A DNA stretch of 64,000 nt from Hydrogenophaga sp. BPS33 (GTDB taxonomy: Bacteria > Pseudomonadota > Gammaproteobacteria > Burkholderiales > Burkholderiaceae_C), in the NCBI RefSeq assembly GCF_009859475.1, contig NZ_CP044549.1:1922001-1986000 (forward strand), written 5' to 3'. How positions within the stretch are numbered: the stretch's first letter is position 1; each line of letters begins with the position of its first letter. A program made the translations under genes and the position numbers. Below, in pieces: positions 20,129 through 29,895 of the stretch. The notes beneath the pieces were generated by a model, which did not search any database, was not told where the DNA came from, and worked only from the letters and a program-made list of their open reading frames with translations.

Positions 20129-20431
20129 TCAGAAAATGGGTTGGTGCACGGTGACGAGCTTCGTGCCGTCGGGGAAGGTGGCTTCGACCTGGATGTCCGG
20201 GATCATCTCGGCGATGCCTTCCATCACGTCGTCGCGCGCCAATACGCTGCGGCCCTCGCTCATGAGCTGGGCCACGGTCTTGCCGTCGCGCGCGCCCTCC
20301 ATCACGGCCGCGCTGATCAGGGCCACGGCTTCCGGGTAGTTGAGCTTGAGGCCGCGCGCCTTGCGCCGCTCGGCCAGCAGGGCGGCGGTGAAGATCAGCA
20401 GCTTGTCTTTCTCTCGCGGTGTGAGTTCCAT
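20129..20431 (-). CDS. ureA: urease gamma subunit UreA
   Basis: A 100-residue structural subunit. [34 protein letters not shown] and the C-terminal [13 protein letters not shown] are classic UreA sequences. ATG 20431 is the start; the extended frame to 20572 enters the divergent promoter region. It is the first gene of ureA-hupE-B-C-E-F-G. In related operons ureD precedes ureA, but here a divergent permease-kinase gene occupies that place and ureD is at 61536-62372. Confidence 0.97.
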   Translation of the reverse strand: MELTPREKDKLLIFTAALLAERRKARGLKLNYPEAVALISAAVMEGARDGKTVAQLMSEGRSVLARDDVMEGIAEMIPDIQVEATFPDGTKLVTVHQPIF

Positions 20432-20510
20432 GGTGGTGCACGTCAGCAAGACCCGTGCCCCACCTGCGCGGGCCGGGCGCGCATGGCATGAAAGCTGCAC
20501 CTGCGTCGGG

Positions 20511-23500
20511 GTGAACGCCCCTTTGCCCGACCCGTTACCGGCGCCCGCCGAAGCCCCGCAGCGCATCATCAAGGTGCGCCGCGACTACAACAGCTGGGTT
20601 GGCAGCGAGACCATGGAGGACTACGCGCTGCGCTACACGCCGCAGCGCTTTCGCAAGTGGAGCGAATGGCGCGTTGCCAACACGGCCTTCGGGGCGGCCT
20701 CCTTCCTCATTCTCGAAGCCGTGGGCGCCACGCTGCTGGTGCAATACGGCTTCGTCAACGCCGCGCTGGCCATTCTGTGCACCGGCCTCATCATCTTTCT
20801 CGCGGGTCTGCCCATCAGCGTCTATGCCGCGCGCCATGGTGTGGACATGGACCTGCTCACGCGCGGCGCGGGCTTCGGCTACATCGGCTCCACCATCACT
20901 TCGCTGATCTACGCCTCGTTCACCTTCATCTTCTTCGCGCTGGAGGCGGCGGTCATGGCCTACGCGCTGGAGCTCGCGCTGGACATCCCGCCGGCCTGGG
21001 GCTACCTCATCTGCGCGGTGGTCGTCATCCCGCTGGTGACGCACGGCGTGTCGGTGATCAGCCGCTTCCAGGTCTGGACCCAACCCCTGTGGATCGTGAT
21101 GATGGTGGTGCCTTTCGGTGCGGTGGCCTGGATGGCGCCCGAGACGTTCACCAATGTGGTGCGATATGGGGGCGAATCGGGTGCGGGGGCGGTGTTCGAC
21201 TGGCACTTGTTTGGTGCGGCTCTCACGGTGGGCATTGCGCTCATCACACAGATGGGCGAGCAGGCCGACTACCTGCGCTTCATGCCGGCGAAAGAGCCGG
21301 GCAAGGCCTGGCGCTGGTGGGCGGGCGTGCTCGCGGGCGGGCCGGGCTGGGTGGTGCTGGGCGTGGTGAAGATGCTCGGTGGCGCCTTGCTGGCCTACCT
21401 CGCCATCAGCCACATGGTGTCGACCGAGCGTGCTGTGGATCCGAACCAGATGTACCTGGCGGCCTACGAATTCGTGTTCCCGGACTACGGTTGGGCGGTG
21501 GCGGCCACGGCCCTGTTCGTGGTGGTCTCTCAGCTCAAGATCAATGTGACCAACGCGTACGCCGGCTCGCTGGCCTGGAGCAATTTCTTCTCGCGCATCA
21601 CGCACAGCCACCCGGGCCGCGTGGTGTGGGTGGTGTTCAACACCTTCATCGCCTTCATGCTGATGGAGATGAACGTGTTCCAGGCGTTGGGCGAGGTGCT
21701 GGGGCTGTACTCCAACATCGCCATTGCCTGGATCATGGCCGTGGTGGCAGACCTCGTGATCAACAAGCCGCTGGGCTGGTCGCCCAAGGGCATCGAGTTC
21801 AAGCGGGCGTATCTGTACGACATCAACCCGGTGGGCGTGGGGGCGATGGGCCTGGCGTCGGCGCTGTCCATCGTGGCGCACATGGGCTTTCTGGGCACTG
21901 GCGCGCAGGCGTTCTCGGCGGTGATCGCGATGGTGACGGCGTTGGTGGCGGCGCCTGCGATCGCCTGGATCACGAAGGGGCGCTATTACATCGCCAGGAC
22001 GGGTGGCGTGGGTACAGAAACACCGCGGAGCTGGCTTCGCCAGGCCGCTGGTGTTGCCCCCCTTCAGGGGGGTGACGCCGCAGGCGGCGCGGGGGGTGTT
22101 CACACTTGTGTCATCTGTGAGCGGGCCTATGAAGCGCCCGACATGGCGCATTGCCCCGCCTACCAGGGTCACATCTGCTCCTTGTGCTGCACGCTGGACG
22201 CGCGCTGCGGCGACTTGTGCAAACCGCACGCGCGCCTCTCCGAACAGTGGATGGCCACCTTGCGCCGCGTGATGCCGCGCCGCATGTGGCCCTACCTGGC
22301 AGCGGGCCTGGCGCACTACCTCTTGCTCATGATGATCGTGGCCCCAGTGCTGGCGGCGGTGCTCGGCCTGCTCTACCGGCAGGAGGTGGAGGGCTTGCAG
22401 GAAGGCCTGGGTGTGGCGGCCAACACCTCGCTGCTCGACGCGGCACTGCGTTCAGGCTTCGTGCGTGTGTATGCCGTGCTATTGTTGATTGCCGCCACCG
22501 TGGCCTGGTGGCTGGTGCTGGCGCACAAGAGCCGCGAGGTGGCGCAGGAAGAGTCGAACCGGCAGACGCGCCTGCTGATGCAGGAAATCGCCTCGCACCA
22601 GCGCACCGACGAAGCCCTGCAGCAAGCGCGCCGCGCAGCCGAACAGGCCAACCAGGCCAAGACGCGCTACATCTCCACCATCAGCCACGAACTGCGCACG
22701 CCGCTCAACAGCATCCTCGGCTATGCCCAGCTGTTGCAGGAAGACACGGGCGTGGCGCCGCACCGCGCGCAGGCGGTGCGGGTGATCAACCGAGGTGGTG
22801 AGCACCTGCTGTCGCTGATCGAAGGCACGCTGGACATCGCGCGCATCGAGTCGGGCAAGCTCGCGCTGGACGTGCGCCCCATGGCCTTTGCCGATGCGAT
22901 GCGGGAGATGGCCGGCATGTTCGAACTGCAGGCCGCAGCCAAGGGGCTGCGCTTCGTCTTCGACACCGGCAGCCCGCTGCCCGACACCGTGCGCGCCGAT
23001 GAGAAGCGGCTGCGCCAGATCCTCATCAACCTGCTGGGCAACGCGGTGAAGTTCACCCACTGCGGCGAGGTGCGCCTGCGCGTGGCGCACGCGCGCGAGA
23101 TGGCGCAGTTCGAGGTGCACGACACCGGCCCCGGCATGGGGCCCCAGGAGCTGGAGCGCGTGTTCGAGCCGTTCGCGCGCGGGCAGGGCGAGGCCAGCGC
23201 CACCGCGCCCTCCACGGGCACCGGCCTGGGCCTGACCATCGCCAAGATGCTCACCGACCTCATGGGCGGCGAGATGACGGTGCGCAGCACGCCGGGCCAG
23301 GGCTGCGTGTTCACCGTGCGCCTGTTCCTGCCCGAGCTGCGCGGCACGGTGCTGCCCCGGCCCGCCTCGTTGCCGCTGCACGCCGGCTACGACGGCGCGC
23401 GCCGGCGGGTACTGGTGGTCGACAACGAAGAGGCCGACCGCGAGTTGCTTGCGCGCTGGCTCACGCCGCTGGGTTTCGACGTGCTGCTGGCCAACAGCGG

Positions 23501-24047
23501 GCTGGAGGCGCTGGCCCTGCTGGAAGCCTTGCAGCCGGGCGACGCCCGTGCACCGCACGCCATCTTCATGGACCTGGCCATGCCCGGCATCGATGGCTGG
23601 GAGACCCTGCGCCGCCTGCGCGCCCAGGGGTGGGCGTCGGTGCCTCTGGCCATCGTCTCGGCCAACGCCTTCGACAAGGGCCTGGACAACGATCTGGGTC
23701 ACCAGCCGCAGGACTTCTTCGTCAAGCCGGTGCGGCGCGACGACCTGCTCGGCTGGCTGGGCCAGCGCCTGCAGCTGTCCTGGATCGCGCAGGAGCCGCC
23801 GCAGCGGACCCACCCTCCCGCCCTGGCTGAACAGGCCGCCAGTGCGCGCCACGACGACATCGAACCGCTGCTGGAATTGGTGCGCCTGGGCTATTACAAG
23901 GGCATCGTCCAGTGGCTCGACGACTGGGTGCAGCACCGCCCCGAGCAGGCCGCCTTTGCGCAGCGCCTGCGCGACCTTGCGCGCGAATTCCGCTTTGACG
24001 CCATCGAACAGCAACTGCTGCAGACCCGCCATGCCGCATCCCCTTGA
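20511..24047 (+). CDS. NCS1-type permease fused to hybrid histidine kinase
   Basis: A 1178-residue multidomain sensor. Residues ~1-500 form a 12-helix cytosine/purine permease-like (NCS1) transporter, recognisable from [20 protein letters not shown] and the [13 protein letters not shown] helix. A repeat-encoded linker (~504-530) is followed by a Cys-rich motif (CVIC, then CP, ICSLCC, DLCKPH; ~533-575), two membrane helices (~590-672), HisKA ([12 protein letters not shown], ~723), HATPase ([28 protein letters not shown]), a receiver domain ([13 protein letters not shown], ~1020) and a helical tail. GTG 20511 is the likely start, since ATG 20430 would overlap the ureA start codon. It is divergent from ureA with a response regulator behind it. 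A urea or purine-nitrogen sensing role is inferred from context only. Confidence 0.85.
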   Translation: MNAPLPDPLPAPAEAPQRIIKVRRDYNSWVGSETMEDYALRYTPQRFRKWSEWRVANTAFGAASFLILEAVGATLLVQYGFVNAALAILCTGLIIFLAGLPISVYAARHGVDMDLLTRGAGFGYIGSTITSLIYASFTFIFFALEAAVMAYALELALDIPPAWGYLICAVVVIPLVTHGVSVISRFQVWTQPLWIVMMVVPFGAVAWMAPETFTNVVRYGGESGAGAVFDWHLFGAALTVGIALITQMGEQADYLRFMPAKEPGKAWRWWAGVLAGGPGWVVLGVVKMLGGALLAYLAISHMVSTERAVDPNQMYLAAYEFVFPDYGWAVAATALFVVVSQLKINVTNAYAGSLAWSNFFSRITHSHPGRVVWVVFNTFIAFMLMEMNVFQALGEVLGLYSNIAIAWIMAVVADLVINKPLGWSPKGIEFKRAYLYDINPVGVGAMGLASALSIVAHMGFLGTGAQAFSAVIAMVTALVAAPAIAWITKGRYYIARTGGVGTETPRSWLRQAAGVAPLQGGDAAGGAGGVHTCVICERAYEAPDMAHCPAYQGHICSLCCTLDARCGDLCKPHARLSEQWMATLRRVMPRRMWPYLAAGLAHYLLLMMIVAPVLAAVLGLLYRQEVEGLQEGLGVAANTSLLDAALRSGFVRVYAVLLLIAATVAWWLVLAHKSREVAQEESNRQTRLLMQEIASHQRTDEALQQARRAAEQANQAKTRYISTISHELRTPLNSILGYAQLLQEDTGVAPHRAQAVRVINRGGEHLLSLIEGTLDIARIESGKLALDVRPMAFADAMREMAGMFELQAAAKGLRFVFDTGSPLPDTVRADEKRLRQILINLLGNAVKFTHCGEVRLRVAHAREMAQFEVHDTGPGMGPQELERVFEPFARGQGEASATAPSTGTGLGLTIAKMLTDLMGGEMTVRSTPGQGCVFTVRLFLPELRGTVLPRPASLPLHAGYDGARRRVLVVDNEEADRELLARWLTPLGFDVLLANSGLEALALLEALQPGDARAPHAIFMDLAMPGIDGWETLRRLRAQGWASVPLAIVSANAFDKGLDNDLGHQPQDFFVKPVRRDDLLGWLGQRLQLSWIAQEPPQRTHPPALAEQAASARHDDIEPLLELVRLGYYKGIVQWLDDWVQHRPEQAAFAQRLRDLAREFRFDAIEQQLLQTRHAASP
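22031..22089. repeat. in-frame palindromic repeat element at the permease-kinase junction
   Basis: Three tight hairpins lie in a row: CTGGCTTCGCCAG (22031-22043), CCCCCC-TTCA-GGGGGG (22057-22072) and CGCCGC-AG-GCGGCG (22076-22089). The sequence resembles the intergenic palindromic elements between urtA and urtB (29657-29720). Here it is inside a coding region, stays in frame and encodes the low-complexity linker between the transporter and kinase halves. Confidence 0.75.
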
Positions 24048-25068
24048 CACACCGCCGCCCAAAGCCCCTGCCGTGGCGCTGCCCGGCGCCTTGCCCTTGT
24101 CGGATGCCCTGGTGGTGCTCATCGTCGACGACGTGCCCGACAACGTCGCGCCGCTGCACGACGCGCTGGACGAAGCCGGCTACACCGTGCTGGTCGCGCT
24201 CGATGGGGAGAGCGCCGTGCGCCGCGCCACCCAGGCCGTGCCCGACGTGGTGCTGCTTGACGCGGTCATGCCCGGCATCGATGGCTTCGAGGTCGCGCGC
24301 CGCCTGAAGGCCCAGCCCGCCACCGCGCACATTCCCATTCTTTTCATGACCGGCTTGACCGACACCGAACACCTGGTGGCCGCGCTCGATGCCGGCGGCG
24401 CGGACTACGTGACCAAGCCGATCAAGCCGCGCGAAGTCATGGCCCGCATGGGCGTGCACCTGCGCACCGCACGGCATGTGCGCCAGGGCGCGGTGGAGCG
24501 CAGCCAGGCGCGCAACGCGCTCGACGCGTTCGGCTACGCCACCATCACCGTGCGCGAGCGCGACGGCCGCCTGATGTGGCAGACCCCGCTGGCGCGCGAC
24601 CTGCTGCGCCACCACTGCGGCACCGAAGCGCCCACGACGCCTGCGGCCGTGCTGCAGTGGCTGCGCCGCCACCTGGGCGAGGCGCGCGAGCAACGTGAGC
24701 CCCCGCGCCTCACGCTGGAGACCGGCGCGCGCCGCCTCACCTTCCGTCTGCACCAATGCGTGGGCGACGAACCCAACGGCGAAGGCGGCGACTGGCTCAT
24801 CGTGATGCAGGAGACCTCGGACGCCGACGTGCTCGCCAGCCTGGCCGCTGCGTTCGGCCTGACCGCGCGCGAAGCCGAGGTGCTGTACTGGGTGGTCAAG
24901 GGCAAGATCAACCGCGACATCGGCGACATCCTCGGCTCCAGCCCGGCGACGGTGAAGAAGCACCTGGAACGCATCCACGCCAAGCTCGGGGTGGAGACGC
25001 GCACCGCGGCGGCCGCGATGGCGCTGGCGCGGGTGCCGCAGTTGGGGCCGCAACACGGGGGCTCCTGA
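24031..25068 (+). CDS. LuxR-type response regulator
   Basis: A 345-residue response regulator. The receiver domain (residues ~22-140) has DDVPDN acidic residues, the phospho-acceptor Asp in VVLLDAVMPGIDGFE and Lys in DYVTKPIKPRE. A middle PAS-like region (~165-265, FGYATITVRERDGRLMW) precedes a C-terminal LuxR HTH (LTAREAEVLYWVVKGKINRD, then PATVKKHLERIHAKLGV). Its ATG overlaps the kinase gene by 17 bases, so it is almost certainly the cognate partner. It probably controls transport or urease genes nearby, which is an inference from position. Confidence 0.9.
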   Translation: MPHPLDTPPPKAPAVALPGALPLSDALVVLIVDDVPDNVAPLHDALDEAGYTVLVALDGESAVRRATQAVPDVVLLDAVMPGIDGFEVARRLKAQPATAHIPILFMTGLTDTEHLVAALDAGGADYVTKPIKPREVMARMGVHLRTARHVRQGAVERSQARNALDAFGYATITVRERDGRLMWQTPLARDLLRHHCGTEAPTTPAAVLQWLRRHLGEAREQREPPRLTLETGARRLTFRLHQCVGDEPNGEGGDWLIVMQETSDADVLASLAAAFGLTAREAEVLYWVVKGKINRDIGDILGSSPATVKKHLERIHAKLGVETRTAAAAMALARVPQLGPQHGGS

Positions 25069-25221
25069 GCGCGTTGGCGCGGGACGAGGCAAAAATCGCA
25101 CGGTTGAAATGGACCGCTCCAGACGTGCTACGAGGACGAGCAAGAGGAAGTGCTGCCGACGCGGGAACCGGATCGGCTCATCCGTTTCCCTCCATGAACT
25201 TGTTTCATGCGTGGGAGTGCC

Positions 25222-28143
25222 ATGACCCGTGTCCACACCTCCGTTGTCCCGTTAAGTGCCTTCCCGCATTCGCCGGGCCGACCCACGGAGACGCCTGAAA
25301 GCGCCCAGCACGAGCAGGCCCCGAGCGCAGATGCCCATGCAGGCACCGACTCTGCCGGGCAGGCCACCCACACGGCGGCGGCCGCCGCCACCTCCCCCAT
25401 CAACCCCCCCACGCTGCCTGTCGCGCTCACGCTGTCGCCCCAGGCGCAAGACGTTTTGCAAACCAGCATCGACAGCGCGCAGCGTTTGGAGACAGAGAAA
25501 TGGACACCGCTGCACGCGGCCGCCAAGGTGGGCGACATCGAGCACATCGCGCAGTTGCTGGACGCCGCGGAGATCCCCATCGACGGCCCACTCGCGACCG
25601 GCGCCACGCCCTTGCACATTGCGATCGAATACAACCAGCTGGAGGCGGCGAAGCGGCTGGTCGCCGCTGGCGCGGACGTTCGCAGGCCGCGCAAGGACGG
25701 CGCCACCCCTTTGCACCTGGCTTGCCACCACGGTCGGGGCGACATCGTCCGATGGCTGCAACCGCTGCTGCGCCTGGACGTGCCGCCTTACCACGCGGGG
25801 GCGGCGTTGAACGCGCGCACCCGCTCGGGCCTCACCCCATTGAGCTTGGCGGCAGGGGCCGGCCACGGTGACGTGGTGCAATTCCTGCTCGGGCGCGAGG
25901 GCATCGACCCCACCCTCACCGATGCCGACGGCGGCACGGCTCTGCACGCGGCAGCGCGCACGCCCAACACCCACGTCGCGGCCTTGTTGCTGCGCACGAT
26001 CGCCGTGGACGCGCCCGACGCCATGGGCGCCACACCGTTCATGGCCGCGATCCAGCAAGGGCAGTGCGCGGTGGCCGAACTGCTGCGACACCTTGGTGCC
26101 GACCTGCACGGGGCGATGCAGGACGGCACCCGGCCTTTGCACCATGCCTGCCGGAACCCGGACACGCGGGTCCTGGAGTGGCTGCTGGCGCAACCAGGCC
26201 TGGACCCCAACCTGACCGACTTCGAAGGGTATGCGCCACTGCACGAGGCCATCCTCGAGGGCCGAGACGGTGTGGTCGCTGCCCTGCTGGCACATGCCGA
26301 CATCGACATCGAGAGCGCCCTTGCGTCGGGCGCCACGCCCTTTCTGCTGGCCCTGGAGCACCAGCAGATGGGCATCGCCAACCAGTTGTGGGTGGCCGGG
26401 GCGTGCCCGACCCAGCCGACGAAAGACGGCGTGACCCCGCTGCACCAGGCCTGCACCCACCCGACGGCACAGATGGCGCGGGCGTTGCTGGAGCACCCCG
26501 AGATATTGGAGGTTCATGGCCAGGCCTGCGACATGCCCACGGTGCTGAACCAGACCACGAAGAAGGGCGAGACCTTGTTGCACTGGGCCGCGCGCGCGGG
26601 CAACGCCGAGCTCGTGGCGCTGTTGTTGGGTCAACCCGGCATCCACCCCAACGGGGCCGACGAAAGAGGTTGGACGCCGCTGCACGTCGCCGCGCGGGCA
26701 GGACGCGACGACATCGTGGGCCTGTTGCTGGGGCATGCCGATACCGATGTCTTCGCGAAAGGGGCGCTGGGTTTCACGGTTCTGCACTGTGCGGCGATCG
26801 GCCCCGACACGCTGCAGGTCGCGCAGGCTGTGCGGCGGGCCTTGCCCCCTGGCGACTATGCCGCGTTGTGCGCCACCGGCGACGCCTGCGGCACTTGGCC
26901 TGCCACGCTGGCGGCCCAGCGCGGCGAGCCGGTCGACGTGATCCAGGCGCTGCGTGCACCCGCGCCGCCCACCCTCTGGACGCCCCACCACACGTCCTAC
27001 AACCGAGGATGGCTCATCACCGGTTGCGACCTACCGAGCTTGAACGCAAGGCAACTGGTCGATGACGCGAAGCAGGCGGGCATCGACCTGTACACCTACG
27101 GCGATGGCAGGATCGAGCTGTCGTGGAAAGAACTGCACCAGCAGCCCATCCAGGATGGCGACTTCGTCATTTGGTATGGCCACAGCTTCTGGGACAACGA
27201 ACTCCAGCAGGTGATGGTGCAACTCGGTCGGAACGAGCGCGTGCCGCTGGTGGCGGTAGCGCGCTACTTCCTCGAGAAAGGCGTCTCGAAGGTGTGGATG
27301 TTCGGCTGTGAAGCTGCCGACGCGGTCACGCCGATGAGGAACTGCTTCCAGAACGGCCCTTACATGCCCGAGCCGCTCGATCCGGCGGCGGGCTATGCGG
27401 GGGTGGTCATCACCGTCGTCTCGTCACACCGCGAAACCTTGGTATCGCTGAACAACCACGGCATCCGGTTGGTGTTGCAGGACTGCGCGGCCGAGCGCGT
27501 GCAAGCGGGTTCGGGGAATCGCTTGCAGACACGCTCGGTTCTGCCGGCATCCTCCTTGCAGTGGGATGCAAGACAAACCCGCTGGTCGACCACCAAGAAC
27601 CCGGCGCTGACGGTACACACCATGAAAGACTTTTCGCCGGCGGAGGCAGAAGAAGCCAAGGTCCAACTGATGCTTTTCTACGCGATGGAGGACCAGGTGG
27701 AAGAGGTCGAAGCGCTGGTGACACGGCACGGCGTCGATCCGAATGCGGCCGATGAGAGCGGATGGACCGCGCTGAACCTGGCGTGTCATTACGGTCACCA
27801 CGGGTTGGCCGAGCGGTTGATCCAGGTCGGTGGCCATCTGAACCAGGCCGACCGTGCTGGCAACCTTCCCATGGCGTTGGCCTGCCGCGAGGGGCACCTG
27901 GCCTTGGTCGAGCTGCTGCTCAAGCACGGCGCTGCGGTGGACCAGGCAACCCCCAAGCGTCCGCACACGCCACTCATGGTGGCCAGCGAGCGCGGTCATG
28001 TGAAGCTCGTGAAATACCTGATGGAGCACGGGGCCGATCGCCATCGGATGGTGCTGACAAAGACCGCCCTGGACTTCGCAAGGGCCGCGGGACATGAAGA
28101 CGTGGTCCGGCTGCTGAGAGGTTCGAGCCTGCCAGGAACCTGA
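25222..28143 (+). CDS. ankyrin-repeat protein with a cysteine-protease-like core
   Basis: A 973-residue protein without signal peptide or membrane helices. After a disordered, Ala/Pro/Thr-rich N-terminus (~1-75) come about 14 ankyrin repeats (~85-580, many with TPLHxA). A globular insert follows (~600-770), then five more ankyrin repeats (~790-965). The insert has two hydrophobic strands ending in FVIWYGHS (His ~654) and KVWMFGCEAAD (Cys ~696), the spacing and style of clan CD (caspase/CHAT-like) His-Cys dyads. This reading is an inference from pattern. ATG 25222 has GGGAG upstream; ATG 25207 is an alternative. Such proteins often act in host or competitor interactions, but no secretion genes are nearby. 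Confidence 0.7.
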   Translation: MTRVHTSVVPLSAFPHSPGRPTETPESAQHEQAPSADAHAGTDSAGQATHTAAAAATSPINPPTLPVALTLSPQAQDVLQTSIDSAQRLETEKWTPLHAAAKVGDIEHIAQLLDAAEIPIDGPLATGATPLHIAIEYNQLEAAKRLVAAGADVRRPRKDGATPLHLACHHGRGDIVRWLQPLLRLDVPPYHAGAALNARTRSGLTPLSLAAGAGHGDVVQFLLGREGIDPTLTDADGGTALHAAARTPNTHVAALLLRTIAVDAPDAMGATPFMAAIQQGQCAVAELLRHLGADLHGAMQDGTRPLHHACRNPDTRVLEWLLAQPGLDPNLTDFEGYAPLHEAILEGRDGVVAALLAHADIDIESALASGATPFLLALEHQQMGIANQLWVAGACPTQPTKDGVTPLHQACTHPTAQMARALLEHPEILEVHGQACDMPTVLNQTTKKGETLLHWAARAGNAELVALLLGQPGIHPNGADERGWTPLHVAARAGRDDIVGLLLGHADTDVFAKGALGFTVLHCAAIGPDTLQVAQAVRRALPPGDYAALCATGDACGTWPATLAAQRGEPVDVIQALRAPAPPTLWTPHHTSYNRGWLITGCDLPSLNARQLVDDAKQAGIDLYTYGDGRIELSWKELHQQPIQDGDFVIWYGHSFWDNELQQVMVQLGRNERVPLVAVARYFLEKGVSKVWMFGCEAADAVTPMRNCFQNGPYMPEPLDPAAGYAGVVITVVSSHRETLVSLNNHGIRLVLQDCAAERVQAGSGNRLQTRSVLPASSLQWDARQTRWSTTKNPALTVHTMKDFSPAEAEEAKVQLMLFYAMEDQVEEVEALVTRHGVDPNAADESGWTALNLACHYGHHGLAERLIQVGGHLNQADRAGNLPMALACREGHLALVELLLKHGAAVDQATPKRPHTPLMVASERGHVKLVKYLMEHGADRHRMVLTKTALDFARAAGHEDVVRLLRGSSLPGT

Positions 28144-28224
28144 GACTGGAAGGGATTACCGAATCTCTCGAAATTGATCATCTGCTGAAGACACGAACGG
28201 CCGATTCCTGCCCCTGCCACTGAC

Positions 28225-28250
28225 GTACGCCACCCGGCGTACATACGCCG
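28225..28250. promoter_or_regulatory. overlapping palindromes upstream of urtA
   Basis: GTACGCC (28225-28231) pairs with GGCGTAC (28236-28242), and CGGCGTA (28235-28241) also pairs with TACGCCG (28244-28250). The shared middle half-site allows two mutually exclusive hairpins or two overlapping operator dyads. It lies about 115 bases before the urtA start. Confidence 0.45.
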
Positions 28251-28362
28251 TCCAGGCGCTTCCCTAGCATCCAGTTGTCCGCTGTGCCACGCCCGAAGAG
28301 GGCAGCCGGCGGCGCCACACAAACCCCTTCACGGGGCCCCTGGAACACTGGAGAGAAGCGCC

Positions 28363-29655
28363 ATGTCGACGAAACCCCACACCGCCCGCCGGATCACCCT
28401 CAAGACCCTTTCCGCCGCCGCGATGGTCGCCACCCTCGGCGGCCTCTCGGCCCTGCCGGCCCATGCACAGTCGACCATCAAGGTCGGCGTGCTGCACAGC
28501 CTCTCGGGCACCATGGCCATTTCCGAAACCGTGCTCAAGGACACGGTGCTCATGGCCATCGACGAGATCAACGCCAAGGGCGGCGTGCTGGGCAAGAAGC
28601 TGGAGCCGGTGGTGGTCGACCCCGCGTCCAACTGGCCGCTCTTTGCCGAGAAGACCAAACAACTGCTGACCCAGGACAAGGTCGCCGTGATCTTCGGCTG
28701 CTGGACGTCGGTGTCGCGCAAGTCGGTGCTGCCGGTGGTGGAAGAGGCCAACGGCCTGCTGTTCTACCCGGTGCAATACGAAGGCGAAGAACTGAGCAAG
28801 AACGTGTTCTACACCGGTGCCGCGCCCAACCAGCAGGCCATTCCCGCCGTGGAATACCTCATGAGCAAGGACGGCGGCTCGGCCAAGCGCTGGGTGCTGC
28901 TGGGCACCGACTACGTGTACCCGCGCACCACCAACAAGATCCTTCGCGCCTTCCTCAAGAGCAAGGGCGTGGCGGACGCCGACATCATGGAGGAGTACAC
29001 GCCTTTCGGCCACTCCGACTACCAGACCATCATCGCCAACATCAAGAAGTTCTCCTCGGCCGGCAAGAAGACGGCCGTGGTCTCCACCATCAACGGCGAC
29101 TCCAACGTGCCGTTCTACAAGGAACTGGGCAACGCCGGTCTCTCGGCCAAGGACGTGCCGGTGGTGGCCTTCTCGGTCGGTGAAGAAGAGCTGCGTGGCG
29201 TGGACACCAAACCGCTCGTGGGCCACCTCGCGGCCTGGAACTACTTCATGAGCATCAAGAGCCCGGCCAACACCGAGTTCACCAAGAAGTGGGCCGCTTA
29301 CGCCAAGGCCAAGAACATCCCGGGCCACAAGGACAAGCCGTTGACCAACGACCCGATGGAAGCCACCTACATCGGCATCAACATGTGGGCACAGGCCGTG
29401 GCCAAGGCCAAGTCCACCGACACCGACAAGGTCATCGCCGCCATGGCCGGCCAGACCTTCAAGGCACCGGGTGGCTTCACCAGCACCATGGACAAGGAAA
29501 ACCACCACCTGCACAAGCCGGTGTTCATCGGTGAAGTGAAGGCCGACGGCCAGTTCAACGTGGTATGGAAGACGCCGGGTCCGGTGGTGGCCGATCCTTG
29601 GAGCGACTACATCGCAGAGAACAAGGGCAAGAAGAATACGCCTGCGGCGAAATAA
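28363..29655 (+). CDS. urtA: urea ABC transporter substrate-binding protein UrtA
   Basis: A 430-residue periplasmic binding protein with a long signal peptide (residues ~1-35, ending PAHAQ; twin Arg at 9-10). Sequence STIKVGVLHSLSGTMAISE, then IFGCWTSVSRKSVLPVVEE, LLFYPVQYEGEE and PVQYEGEELSKNVFYTGAAPNQQ-type motifs (partly overlapping) are diagnostic for the urea/short-chain amide receptor. It captures urea at low concentration for UrtBCDE. It is the first gene of urtABCDE. Its transcript likely starts in the 219-base gap that contains overlapping palindromes. Confidence 0.96.
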   Translation: MSTKPHTARRITLKTLSAAAMVATLGGLSALPAHAQSTIKVGVLHSLSGTMAISETVLKDTVLMAIDEINAKGGVLGKKLEPVVVDPASNWPLFAEKTKQLLTQDKVAVIFGCWTSVSRKSVLPVVEEANGLLFYPVQYEGEELSKNVFYTGAAPNQQAIPAVEYLMSKDGGSAKRWVLLGTDYVYPRTTNKILRAFLKSKGVADADIMEEYTPFGHSDYQTIIANIKKFSSAGKKTAVVSTINGDSNVPFYKELGNAGLSAKDVPVVAFSVGEEELRGVDTKPLVGHLAAWNYFMSIKSPANTEFTKKWAAYAKAKNIPGHKDKPLTNDPMEATYIGINMWAQAVAKAKSTDTDKVIAAMAGQTFKAPGGFTSTMDKENHHLHKPVFIGEVKADGQFNVVWKTPGPVVADPWSDYIAENKGKKNTPAAK

Positions 29656-29656
29656 C

Positions 29657-29842
29657 TCCCCCCTGCGCCGCTGACGCGGCTTCCCCCCTCTGTTGCGCGC
29701 CTTCGGCGCTTCGAGGGGGGACGGCATCTGGGGCCGGCGGAGCCGTCCCTCGATGCCCCTGGATTGGGTGCGCTTCTCTCCGGAGACCGTGCCTTCGCTC
29801 CCTCGCCCCTCTGGGGAGAGGGCTGGGGTGAGGGGCACGCGT
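29657..29842. repeat. cluster of palindromic repeats between urtA and urtB
   Basis: The first part has GCCGC-TGAC-GCGGC (29667-29680), then CCCCCCTC (29683-29690) pairing with GAGGGGGG (29713-29720) around a nested GCGCC-TTC-GGCGC hairpin. A second element near 29797-29842 consists of C-rich and G-rich blocks (CTCGCCCCTCT, then GGGGAGAGGG and GGGTGAGGGG), a form often scattered through betaproteobacterial genomes. No gene is present. The hairpins may stabilise urtA mRNA or dampen read-through into urtB. Confidence 0.75.
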
Positions 29843-29895
29843 TAGGTGGTCTCACTTCAAGCGCCGCACCATCTTGTTGGTCGTTAGGAAATCTC

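Noticed and set aside
25069..25221. PIP/hrp-type promoter before the ankyrin gene (type III effector hypothesis)
   Set aside because: No TTCGB-N15-TTCGB pattern or hrp box is visible, and no secretion genes are in the window. The effector role therefore remains only a possibility.
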